From the NCBI GenBank assembly GCA_045587445.1, contig JAZNCH010000068.1, positions 1 through 10,413 of the forward strand: a DNA stretch of 10,413 nucleotides. Direction: 5' to 3'. Position numbers and translations under genes: made by a program. Below the pieces are notes generated by a model. The model worked only from the letters and a program-made list of their open reading frames with translations, was not told the origin of the DNA and made no database searches. The stretch comes from RGIG1995 sp045587445. Lineage in GTDB: Bacteria > Bacillota > Clostridia > Oscillospirales > CAG-272. This document shows positions 1 through 6,375 of the stretch, one piece after another (positions within the stretch are counted from its first letter, which is position 1; every line of letters starts with the position of its first letter).

Positions 1-282
1 ACCCAGGCGACCATTGGCAGATATGAGCAAGGCCTTGTGGACGTATCGTTAGACAAGCTACTTTGGTACGCAGAAACCTTTGAGGTATCTTTGGATTATA
101 TCTTCGGTAGGACCGATGATCCCAAGGGTCATCTGTACGAAAAGGACAAGCCGTCCTTACCTTCCGAAGCAAGTATCAATGACTTTATCGAGTTCTGCTT
201 TGATCCCTCCTCCCCCGCCAATGCCAAGCTAAAAAAGATGCTTGTACAGTTAATGCAGGATAGCACAAAGCAATCCGATTGA
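1..282 (+). CDS. XRE-family helix-turn-helix regulator, C-terminal part (gene starts before the window)
   Basis: The open frame runs from base 1 to a TGA at 280-282 with no in-window start supported by a ribosome binding site, so this is the 3' part of a longer gene. The visible residues begin inside the second half of an HTH_3 (Cro/CI) domain: TQATIGRYEQG, the recognition-helix region, followed by the SLDKLLWYAETFEVSLDYIFGRTD segment typical of this family. The GTG at 37 lies inside the HTH domain and is not a credible start. The roughly 50 residues after the domain are low-complexity and unassigned. The stop is 27 bases before the SWIM gene, so the three plus-strand genes probably share one transcript. 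XRE proteins of this type often repress excision or conjugation genes of integrated elements; that role is inferred here from the recombinase two genes downstream. No operator can be assigned because the promoter is outside the window. Confidence 0.88.
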   Translation, partial: TQATIGRYEQGLVDVSLDKLLWYAETFEVSLDYIFGRTDDPKGHLYEKDKPSLPSEASINDFIEFCFDPSSPANAKLKKMLVQLMQDSTKQSD

Positions 283-309
283 CTCTCCGAACAGAAACGA
301 GGTAAAGAT

Positions 310-777
310 ATGGGAATGATTGAATGTACAAGCGGCGCATCTCTTTGGCGCGGCTATGATTATTACAAAGAGAATAAAGTTAAGAATTTGATTGAAACAT
401 CACCCGGGATATTTTCCGCTAATGTTGAAGGCAATTCGGATAAGCCATATATAGTAGAGATTGATGTTGCACGCCCTCGAAAATCCAAATGCAACTGTCC
501 TCATGCAGACGGGAAACGTATCGTGTGCAAGCATATGATGGCGGTATATTTCGCCGTCTTTCCTGAAGAAGCTCAGAGAATCTATAATGAAGCCATTGAA
601 TATCAGGAGCAAGAAGATAAACGCGCTCAAGAACTTTATGAAAAGGTTCGCCAACACGTTTATAAAATGAAGAAAAGTGAAGCTCAACAAGCTCTGCTTG
701 AACTTCTTTTTGACGGAAGTGAATGGCAATTCGACAGATTTGTAAGAGAACACAATTTAGAGGACGACTATTATTAA
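310..777 (+). CDS. Small SWIM zinc-finger protein
   Basis: A 155-residue protein starting at ATG 310, with GAGG at 299-302 seven bases upstream. Residues 61-75 carry the SWIM signature C-x-C-x9-C-x-H (Cys61, Cys63, Cys73, His75), expected to bind one zinc ion. The N-terminal 60 residues hold the short beta-rich segment that usually precedes SWIM (LWRGYDYYKENKVKNL). The C-terminal half is charged and helical, rich in Glu, Lys and Gln, and may form a coiled coil. No enzymatic domain is present, so it is a stand-alone SWIM protein rather than the SWIM-plus-helicase or MULE-transposase forms. SWIM domains are known or proposed DNA- and protein-binding modules. The gene sits 27 bases after an XRE regulator and 18 bases before a serine recombinase, so it belongs to the mobile element. 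A role as an accessory DNA-binding or directionality factor is inference only. The zinc-finger call is firm; the function is unknown. Confidence 0.85.
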   Translation: MGMIECTSGASLWRGYDYYKENKVKNLIETSPGIFSANVEGNSDKPYIVEIDVARPRKSKCNCPHADGKRIVCKHMMAVYFAVFPEEAQRIYNEAIEYQEQEDKRAQELYEKVRQHVYKMKKSEAQQALLELLFDGSEWQFDRFVREHNLEDDYY

Positions 778-795
778 CACAAAGGAGACTAAAAA

Positions 796-2322
796 ATGAA
801 AGCCGTAATTTACGCTCGATATTCATCGGACAATCAGCGTGAAGAATCTATCGAAGGTCAGCTTCGCGAGAACAAGGCCTTTGCGGAGAAGAACGGCATT
901 GAGATCATCGGTACATATATTGACCGCGCATTATCAGCTAAGACAGATAATAGACCCGAATTCCAGAAAATGATAAAAGACAGCAGCAAGGGTTTATTCG
1001 ATATCGTTATTGTATGGAAACTTGACCGCTTTGCCCGTAACCGTTATGACTCTGCATTTTACAAAGCCACGCTGAAGAAAAACAATGTTAAAGTAATGTC
1101 TGCCACAGAGAACATTTCTGAGGGTGCAGACGGCATTCTGCTGGAAGCAATATTGGAAGGCTTTGCGGAATACTACTCCGTGGAGCTTGCCGAAAAGATA
1201 AAACGCGGTATGACCGAGAACGCTTTGAAGCTCCGGAGCAACGGTGTCCGTGCTCCCATCGGCTATTACATTGATGACGAAAAGCATTTTCAGATTAATG
1301 AAAACAACGCTCCGATTATCATAGATATATTCACGCTCTATAACGATGGTAAGAAAGTCAGCGAGATTGTTGAGCTAATGAAAAGCCGTGGTATCAAAAA
1401 CAAAGGGAACTTTATGAACTACAATGCAATCTTTCGGATTCTCACCAACCGCAAATATATTGGTGAGTATAAGTTCGGAGATATTGTTGTCCCGAATGCT
1501 TTCCCTGCAATCATCGATGAAGGGGTGTTCAACGCCGTACAGAGCCGTATGAAGCGTAACAAGAAGGCTCCTGCGATGCACAGGAGCGAAGATGACTATC
1601 TGTTAACCACGCACCTCTTCTGCGGCAAATGCGGCGCTATGATGACCGGTGAGATTGGTACAAGCCATACCGAAACCAAGTACCGCTATTACAAGTGCAA
1701 TCAGGCAAAGAAAAAGAAGTGCGACAAGAAAACCGTCCGTAAGGAATGGCTCGAAAATCTTGTCATTGACACCATCCTTGAACTGATCACCGATGATTCT
1801 GTCATTGAAGAACTTGCAGAACGTGTGTACCGTTTTCAAGATGTTGAAAGTGCAGAGTCTATTTTGTTAAAATCACAGTTGGAAGAAGTGCAGACCAAAC
1901 TCAACAATCTTGCCGAAGCGATGGCAATGGGTATCTTCTCGGCAACAACGAAAAAACTTCTTGACGATCTGGAAACACAGAAAAAGACTATCGAAACAGA
2001 TATTATTCAATATCAGATACGCAACCCTATCGTACCGAAAGAACAGCTATTATTTGCGCTATATAACTACCGTAAGCTCGATATGTCGGTACAATCTGAC
2101 AGACAAAAGCTGATTGATAGCTTTGTGAACTCGATATATCTGTACGATGACCATTTCATCATTACATTTAACTACAAAAACACCTCAAAGAAGGTTTCTC
2201 TCAAAGAGATAAATAGTTCGTCTTTAACATCGTCGGCTCCACCAAACAAGTTAAAGGCGAACCCATTTCCTTTGGGAGATGGATTCGCCTTTATCGTTAA
2301 AAAAACACTTGAAGCAAAATGA
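796..2322 (+). CDS. Large serine recombinase (site-specific integrase of a mobile element)
   Basis: This 508-residue protein is of normal length for large serine integrases. The N-terminal resolvase domain (about 1-145) has the YARYSS motif with probable nucleophile Ser10, Arg8, and the LDRFARN motif (Arg78, Arg81). A recombinase domain follows (about 150-260). A zinc ribbon with Cys276, Cys279, Cys301 and Cys309 comes next, then a coiled coil at about 350-412 and a C-terminal tail. It should catalyse cut-and-rejoin between att sites through a covalent Ser-DNA intermediate, integrating or excising the element. ATG 796 is preceded by AAAGGAG (781-787) with 8-base spacing, and the gene follows the SWIM gene by 18 bases. 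The last roughly 30 codons (from SAPPNK on) look unlike conserved integrase sequence. They cover two hairpins, and the stop codon lies in the loop of a terminator shared with convergent nfnB. This suggests that the reading frame continues past the element end into host DNA. Confidence 0.95.
   Translation: MKAVIYARYSSDNQREESIEGQLRENKAFAEKNGIEIIGTYIDRALSAKTDNRPEFQKMIKDSSKGLFDIVIVWKLDRFARNRYDSAFYKATLKKNNVKVMSATENISEGADGILLEAILEGFAEYYSVELAEKIKRGMTENALKLRSNGVRAPIGYYIDDEKHFQINENNAPIIIDIFTLYNDGKKVSEIVELMKSRGIKNKGNFMNYNAIFRILTNRKYIGEYKFGDIVVPNAFPAIIDEGVFNAVQSRMKRNKKAPAMHRSEDDYLLTTHLFCGKCGAMMTGEIGTSHTETKYRYYKCNQAKKKKCDKKTVRKEWLENLVIDTILELITDDSVIEELAERVYRFQDVESAESILLKSQLEEVQTKLNNLAEAMAMGIFSATTKKLLDDLETQKKTIETDIIQYQIRNPIVPKEQLLFALYNYRKLDMSVQSDRQKLIDSFVNSIYLYDDHFIITFNYKNTSKKVSLKEINSSSLTSSAPPNKLKANPFPLGDGFAFIVKKTLEAK
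2252..2293. repeat. Long near-perfect hairpin inside the 3' end of the recombinase gene
   Basis: A 10-bp perfect inverted repeat, TAAAGGCGAA (2252-2261) and TTCGCCTTTA (2284-2293), continues inward through CCATTTCC / GGGAGATGG with one mismatch and wobble pairs. The result is a stem of nearly 19 bp around a loop of about 4 bases. It lies within the coding frame, in the poorly conserved C-terminal tail. It could be an attachment-site arm, a copy of a dispersed palindromic element, or part of the transcription end of the element. A T-tract does not follow directly, so it is not a standard terminator on its own. Confidence 0.7.
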
Positions 2323-2337
2323 TTCAAGTGTTTTTTT
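2299..2337. terminator. Bidirectional intrinsic terminator between recombinase and nfnB
   Basis: A perfect 15-bp stem is formed by seven A plus CACTTGAA (2299-2313) and TTCAAGTG plus seven T (2323-2337) around a 9-base loop. It gives a T-tract on either strand, so it can end both the plus-strand recombinase transcript and the minus-strand nfnAB transcript. It starts five bases after the nfnB stop (2342-2344). The recombinase TGA (2320-2322) lies inside the loop, so the last codons of the recombinase gene form the left arm. Confidence 0.92.
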
Positions 2338-2341
2338 ACAA

Positions 2342-3751
2342 TTACTTATTAGACAAATATTCGTCAATAGCAGTTGCAGCAACCTTACCTGCACCCATAG
2401 CGGATATAACGGTAGCTGCACCTGTTACAGCATCACCTCCGGCATATACACCTTCTCTGGAAGTAAGACCGTCTTCATTTACAACGATACCGCCCCAACG
2501 GTTTACTTCAAGACCTTCGGTAGTGCTCTTAATAAGGGGGTTAGGAGAAGTACCGATGGACATAATAACAGTATCAACGTCAAGTATGAATTCAGAGTTT
2601 TCAACGGGAACAGGTCTTCTTCTTCCCTTTTCATCGGGTTCACCAAGTTCCATTCTGATGCACTTAACACTTGTTACAAATCCGTTTCTGGGGTCTCTCT
2701 TATCCTCTGCATTTTCATAGCCGAGAATTTCGATAGGATTGCAGAGAAGCTTGAAATCGATTCCCTCTTCTTCAGCATGCTCAACTTCTTCTTTTCTTGC
2801 AGGAAGTTCCTCCATTGAACGTCTGTAAACAATGTATACTTTTTCAGCTCCAAGTCTGAGCGCAGTTCTTGCAGCATCCATAGCAACGTTACCGCCGCCT
2901 ACTACTGCAACCTTACCGCCCTTCATTATGGGAGTTTCGGGAGTCTCAAGATAAGACTTCATAAGATTGCTTCTTGTAAGGAATTCGTTTGCAGAATATA
3001 CCCCCTTCAAGCTTTCGCCGGGTATACCCATAAAGTTGGGAAGTCCTGCTCCGGAACCTACAAATACTGCCTCATAGCCCATTTCAAAGAGCTCGTCTAT
3101 TGTCAAAGTCTTACCGATAACAACGTTTGTCTCAACCTTAACACCAAGGTCTTTAAGAGTTTCAACTTCTTTTGCAACGATAGCCTTAGGAAGTCTGAAT
3201 TCCGGAATACCGTAAACAAGTACGCCGCCTGCTGTATGCAACGCTTCAAATACAGTTACATCATAACCCTTCTTTGCAAGGTCGCCCGCACAAGTAAGAC
3301 CGGAGGGACCTGAACCCACGATTGCAACCTTATGTCCGTTATTAGCGGGCTTTTCGGCAGCTTCCTTGACATTCCTGTTGTGCCAGTCAGCAACAAAGCG
3401 TTCGAGTCTACCGATAGCAACAGGCTCGAATTTGTTGCCCAAAGTACACTTACATTCGCACTGTGTTTCCTGAGGACAAACTCTTCCGCATACTGCAGGA
3501 AGCGATGATGTTTCTGTAATAATTTTATATGCGCCTTCGAAATCGCCAATCTTTACCTTTGCAATAAATTCGGGGATTTTGATATTAACGGGACAACCGC
3601 TAACACAAGGCTTATTTTTGCAGTTAATGCAACGGTTAGCCTCAGCAATTGCCATTTCTTCTGTATATCCAAGCGCAACCTCTTCAAAGTTATGTGCTCT
3701 TACTTCGGGAGCCTGAGTAGGCATCTCATGTTTCTTTGGAATAATAGCCAT
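2342..3751 (-). CDS. nfnB: NADH-dependent reduced ferredoxin:NADP+ oxidoreductase, large subunit (NfnB)
   Basis: A 469-residue flavoprotein of the glutamate-synthase small-subunit (GltD-like) family. The N-terminal domain has two cysteine clusters, Cys41/44/49/53 and Cys88/92/98/102 (plus Cys100), for two [4Fe-4S] centres. An FAD-binding GSGPSG motif lies at about 146-151. A second Rossmann motif, GGGNVAMD at 285-292 followed by YRRS, is the NADPH site. The C-terminal GVYAGGDAVTGAATVISAMGAG completes FAD binding. In characterised Nfn enzymes this subunit holds the bifurcating FAD and the NADP(H) and ferredoxin sites; electrons from NADPH are split between ferredoxin and, through NfnA, NAD+. 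The GltD fold alone could suggest glutamate synthase, but the adjacent nfnA gene (17-base gap) and the absence of a large GltB subunit favour Nfn. The start is supported by AGGAGG a few bases upstream. The gene ends in the bidirectional terminator. SudA is an alternative name for homologues. Confidence 0.92.
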   Translation of the reverse strand: MAIIPKKHEMPTQAPEVRAHNFEEVALGYTEEMAIAEANRCINCKNKPCVSGCPVNIKIPEFIAKVKIGDFEGAYKIITETSSLPAVCGRVCPQETQCECKCTLGNKFEPVAIGRLERFVADWHNRNVKEAAEKPANNGHKVAIVGSGPSGLTCAGDLAKKGYDVTVFEALHTAGGVLVYGIPEFRLPKAIVAKEVETLKDLGVKVETNVVIGKTLTIDELFEMGYEAVFVGSGAGLPNFMGIPGESLKGVYSANEFLTRSNLMKSYLETPETPIMKGGKVAVVGGGNVAMDAARTALRLGAEKVYIVYRRSMEELPARKEEVEHAEEEGIDFKLLCNPIEILGYENAEDKRDPRNGFVTSVKCIRMELGEPDEKGRRRPVPVENSEFILDVDTVIMSIGTSPNPLIKSTTEGLEVNRWGGIVVNEDGLTSREGVYAGGDAVTGAATVISAMGAGKVAATAIDEYLSNK

Positions 3752-3768
3752 TTTCTTCTCCTCCTATT

Positions 3769-4617
3769 TTATGCTTTGCGGAAGAGATTACAAGCCTCTT
3801 CATAAGCGTGTCTTTCAAAATCAGCGTACATTCTGCCTCTTGACATAGCTTCGTCAAAATCAACTTCATACCCGTTGAAATCGGGACCGTCAACGCAAGC
3901 AAACTTTGTAACCTTCTTGCCATCCTGATTCAATGTAAGTCTACAACCACCGCACATACCTGTTCCGTCAATCATAATAGGGTTCATAGAAACAGTTACA
4001 GGAACATTGTAAGGTCTCGCAGCCTCAACAACAAACTTCATCATAATCAGCGGACCGATAGTAATAATCATATCGAACTTTTCGCCACTCTCAAGCATTT
4101 CGTTCAAGGGAACACATACATTACCGTGTCTGCCGTATGAGCCATCATCTGTCATAAGATGCATTGTCTTTGAACAAGCCTTAAACTCATCTTCCAAAAT
4201 AACGAGATCTTTATTACGGAAACCGATTATACTTGTTACCTCTGCACCAAGCTTGTGGAACTCCTGAGCTACAGGCATAGCAATAGCACAACCTACGCCA
4301 CCGCCAACGATACATACTTTTTTAATACCTTCAGTATGAGTAGCAACGCCGAGAGGACCAACAAAATCTTGAATATATTCGCCCTCATTCTTGTGGTTAA
4401 GCTTTTCGGTAGTAGCTCCTACTATCTGGAATATAATCTTTACAGTTCCTTTTTCTTTGTCTGCACCGGCAATAGTCAAAGGGATTCTTTCACCGTTTTC
4501 ATCAACACGCAAGATAATAAACTGTCCCGGTTTAGCCTTGTTAGCAACCAAAGGAGCTTCTATTTCCATCTGCGTTACGGTAGGATTAAGTTCTTTTTTC
4601 GTAACAATTCCGTACAT
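3769..4617 (-). CDS. nfnA: NADH-dependent reduced ferredoxin:NADP+ oxidoreductase, small subunit (NfnA)
   Basis: A 282-residue protein of the dihydroorotate-dehydrogenase electron-transfer (PyrK-like) family. Residues 1-95 form the FAD-binding barrel with the RIPLTIAG motif (44-51). Residues 100-210 form the NAD-binding domain, starting VCIVGGGVGCA (101-111). The C-terminal DGTGMCGGC motif (217-225) with Cys222, Cys225 and the later Cys241 holds the [2Fe-2S] cluster; in the characterised enzyme an Asp serves as the fourth ligand. It carries the NAD(H) site of the Nfn complex and passes electrons to or from NfnB. It is the first gene of a two-gene operon: its TAA is 17 bases upstream of the nfnB start. 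An AGGAG ribosome binding site lies close upstream of the ATG. A lone PyrK homologue would sit beside pyrD; the nfnB partner and full length argue for Nfn (also called SudB in related systems). Confidence 0.92.
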   Translation of the reverse strand: MYGIVTKKELNPTVTQMEIEAPLVANKAKPGQFIILRVDENGERIPLTIAGADKEKGTVKIIFQIVGATTEKLNHKNEGEYIQDFVGPLGVATHTEGIKKVCIVGGGVGCAIAMPVAQEFHKLGAEVTSIIGFRNKDLVILEDEFKACSKTMHLMTDDGSYGRHGNVCVPLNEMLESGEKFDMIITIGPLIMMKFVVEAARPYNVPVTVSMNPIMIDGTGMCGGCRLTLNQDGKKVTKFACVDGPDFNGYEVDFDEAMSRGRMYADFERHAYEEACNLFRKA

Positions 4618-4999
4618 TTTTTATCTCCTATCTCCAATATTAATCATGTCTTATATTTAACCGCGAAATATCAATACACCAAAAATTTCGCAGTCATAAA
4701 CTTAATAATTTAATAAAAGACGATTTTTAAATTCCCAATCTCCGTAAAGACACATCTGCCTTTCACCGTATATATAAAACAACAATAAATCGTAGACATT
4801 ATTAAGAGAGAGCAGTAAAAACACCTAAAAATTACTCTCTCTCTCAAAAACTCGTATAAACATTAAAAATCTTTTTATCTTTATATTATACACATTATTT
4901 AAAAAATAAAAATTATTAATTTATTCACGCTATGTTTATGTTTTTTGATAACCCACTTTGCGATAATAGATACATCCGGGGATTAATCCGCCAATTCTA
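4618..4999. other. AT-rich intergenic region between nfnA and the dehydrogenase gene
   Basis: No gene is supported in these 382 bases. They contain the nfnA ribosome binding site and a weak nfnA promoter candidate (listed separately). They also contain a hairpin of 13 bp with one bulged C (4805-4818 with 4832-4844, GAGAGAG...CTCTCTC) and a 10-bp perfect palindrome GGATTAATCC at 4980-4989, just after the dehydrogenase stop codon. The hairpin is the best candidate for the end of the dehydrogenase transcript, but it is not followed by a T-run on the minus strand, so the terminator call is weak. Confidence 0.5.
4654..4691 (-). promoter_or_regulatory. Candidate nfnAB promoter with a flanking inverted repeat
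   Basis: On the minus strand TTGGTG (4682-4677) is followed after 17 bases by TAAATA (4659-4654), about 35 bases before the nfnA start. The -10 match is poor; TATAAG at 4656-4651 is an alternative with worse spacing. A 7-bp inverted repeat, GCGAAAT (4663-4669) and ATTTCGC (4685-4691), brackets the -35 position and could be an operator. Confidence 0.35.
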
Positions 5000-5941
5000 T
5001 TATATTTCTATATTTTTGATTACGTTTTTCAGGCTATCCGCACTTCTGTGAAGCTTAGCTATTTCATCATCATTCAAAGGAAGCATAACTTTTTCGATAA
5101 CTCCGTTATTGCCCAATATATTTATCAAACTGAGACATACATCGTCTATTCCGTATTCTCCATGTAACATTGTAGATACTGTCAATGCAGTATCCATTCC
5201 GCTTAAAATACACTTACAAAGATGGCTTACAGAAGATGATATAGCATAAAAAGTGGCACCCTTTCGGCTTATAATTCTTGCTCCGGAATTACGCACGTAC
5301 TCTTCCACATCTTCCTTATTAAAAGCAGGCATCGTCATTGAATAGTTTCCCACTCTGTGATAATCTTCAACAAGAACGTTGGATATATTGGCAGTTGACC
5401 AAGGCACGAATGCAGTATCACCATGTTCACCCAATACGTAAGCATGAACATTTTTTTGGTTAACAGAATAATATTCCGCAATTCTTGATCTCAAACGAGA
5501 AGTATCAAGAATCGTTCCCGAACCAATAATTCTATGTTCCGGCAAGTCTGTATACTTACCAAAAACGTAAGTAAGAACGTCAACCGGATTACTTACGATT
5601 ATATATATTGCATCGGGAGCATACTTTACAATCTGATCAGCAACATTTTTCAAAATATCAACGTTTGCCTGTGCAAGCTCAAGTCTCGACTGATTCGCTT
5701 TTCTTGCCATTCCCGATGTAATAATAACTATATTAGAGTTTTTAGCATCGGAATATGTACCTGCATAAATGTTGGCAGGATGGCAAAAAGGTACCCCTTG
5801 TCTTACATCAAGTGCCTCACCTAAGGCTTTCTCCTTATTTATGTCTATAAATACTATCTCCGAAGCCAAACCCATTACCATCATCGTATAACCAATGGTT
5901 GCTCCTACACTTCCTGTCCCTATAATTGTTATCTTATTCAT
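5000..5941 (-). CDS. ldh: NAD-dependent L-2-hydroxyacid dehydrogenase, L-lactate dehydrogenase family
   Basis: A 313-residue Rossmann dehydrogenase. GTGSVGAT (8-15) binds the dinucleotide, and Asp33 after the second strand favours NAD(H) over NADP(H). Catalytic residues are in place: Arg86 (Arg109 in standard LDH numbering), Asp146 and Arg149 in DTSRLR (168, 171), and His173 in GEHGD (195). SNPVDVLTYV and the ATFYAI segment are of LDH type. The substrate-specificity position, Gln102 in lactate dehydrogenases (NQKPGETR), is Arg80 here (ARKANQSR). Arg at this position is the hallmark of malate dehydrogenases, so oxaloacetate or another 2-keto acid is as possible as pyruvate. It would use NADH to reduce its keto acid in the cytoplasm. 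AAGGAG lies seven bases before the ATG. The gene is divergent from a LysR gene 434 bases away, and on the same strand as nfnAB but separated by 382 bases. The fold is certain; the substrate is not. Confidence 0.85.
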   Translation of the reverse strand: MNKITIIGTGSVGATIGYTMMVMGLASEIVFIDINKEKALGEALDVRQGVPFCHPANIYAGTYSDAKNSNIVIITSGMARKANQSRLELAQANVDILKNVADQIVKYAPDAIYIIVSNPVDVLTYVFGKYTDLPEHRIIGSGTILDTSRLRSRIAEYYSVNQKNVHAYVLGEHGDTAFVPWSTANISNVLVEDYHRVGNYSMTMPAFNKEDVEEYVRNSGARIISRKGATFYAISSSVSHLCKCILSGMDTALTVSTMLHGEYGIDDVCLSLINILGNNGVIEKVMLPLNDDEIAKLHRSADSLKNVIKNIEI

Positions 5942-6014
5942 AATATCGCTCCTTTAAATTTTTACATATTTATAGCTTTTTTAAAACTAACCTTTATTCT
6001 CTTCCCCATTCAAT

Positions 6015-6157
6015 TTAAACAAAACTTGATAATTCTTCCACAAGATTCATTTTTATATTAAAGTTTATAGGAAGATCAGGATTTTGATGCACTTCTCATT
6101 ATCTTGGTATAGTGTTTTATTGTTCTTGATAGCAATTATTTTTTCAAATTCCATCAT
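6015..6157 (-). pseudogene. Remnant resembling the N-terminus of a TIGR02172-like phosphotransferase family gene
   Basis: On the minus strand ATGATG at 6157-6152, preceded by a GGGAG ribosome binding site, opens a 30-codon frame (stop 6067-6065). Its residues EKIIAIKNNKTLYQDNEKCI recall, from memory, the N-terminus of the TIGR02172 / aminoglycoside-phosphotransferase-like family (pattern K-T-x-Y-x-D-x-x-K-C-I-K-x-F). In another frame the following DNA encodes a protein-like tail ending NLVEELSSFV at a TAA (6017-6015). The complete family proteins are several times longer. The likeliest reading is an internally deleted, frameshifted gene. The alternative is a genuine 30-residue peptide with its own ribosome binding site. 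The family match is memory-based and unverified. Confidence 0.45.
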
Positions 6158-6296
6158 TTCACTCCCAACATTAACAATACAACATAAAACTCCATAATAA
6201 TTATATCAAATATATTCTATTTTGTAAATAATATTTATAAATAATCAAGGTTTATCAATTTTTATAACCCACTTCGAAAAAAAAAATTAAAAAATG

Positions 6297-6325
6297 TTGA
6301 TTTTTGTACATTTTTGCACTATAAT
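6297..6325 (+). promoter_or_regulatory. Sigma-A-type promoter of the LysR gene
   Basis: TTGATT (6297-6302) is followed after exactly 17 bases by a perfect TATAAT (6320-6325). It lies about 50 bases before the LysR ATG on the same strand. A second possible -10, TATAAC, lies at 6336-6341. Confidence 0.75.
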
Positions 6326-6340
6326 ATTTTTGCACTATAA
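6301..6340 (+). repeat. Tandem direct repeats overlapping the LysR promoter
   Basis: TTTTTGCACTATAA occurs twice (6311-6324 and 6327-6340) with a 16-base period. A shorter third copy, TTTTTGTAC, starts at 6301. The copies cover the promoter from the -35 edge through the -10 and the likely transcription start, a natural place for a repressor or autoregulatory site. The 16-base period is not a whole number of helical turns. Confidence 0.7.
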
Positions 6341-6375
6341 CATAATTAGGAAATAACTTTTCACCAAGGAGTTGA

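Larger units (their letters stand above)
5942..6375. other. Divergent intergenic region between the dehydrogenase and LysR genes
   Basis: These 434 bases hold the dehydrogenase ribosome binding site, a decayed minus-strand coding remnant (6015-6157) and the LysR promoter with tandem repeats (6297-6340), each listed separately. The rest is very AT-rich. For the dehydrogenase I see TATAAA on the minus strand about 40 bases before its start but no matching -35, so no promoter is called. LysR-type binding sites would be expected somewhere here but none stands out. Confidence 0.5.

Noticed and set aside
37..282. GTG at 37 as the start of a separate small gene
   Set aside because: The same frame is open to base 1 and encodes HTH-domain sequence before the GTG, so this is the tail of a longer regulator.
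2279..2818. A 179-codon plus-strand open frame overlapping the nfnB region, and a similar 152-codon frame at 4255-4713 over nfnA
   Set aside because: Both are antisense shadows of well-conserved nfnB and nfnA, with Ser/Cys/Phe-rich translations and no ribosome binding site or family resemblance.
2342..3751. nfnB as a glutamate synthase small subunit (gltD)
   Set aside because: No large glutamate synthase subunit gene is nearby, while the PyrK-like nfnA partner is directly upstream in an operon, which is diagnostic for Nfn.
4805..4845. GAGAGAG/CTCTCTC hairpin as the dehydrogenase terminator
   Set aside because: The stem is convincing, but no T-run follows on either strand and it lies about 155 bases past the stop codon. 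It was kept only as a description of the intergenic region.
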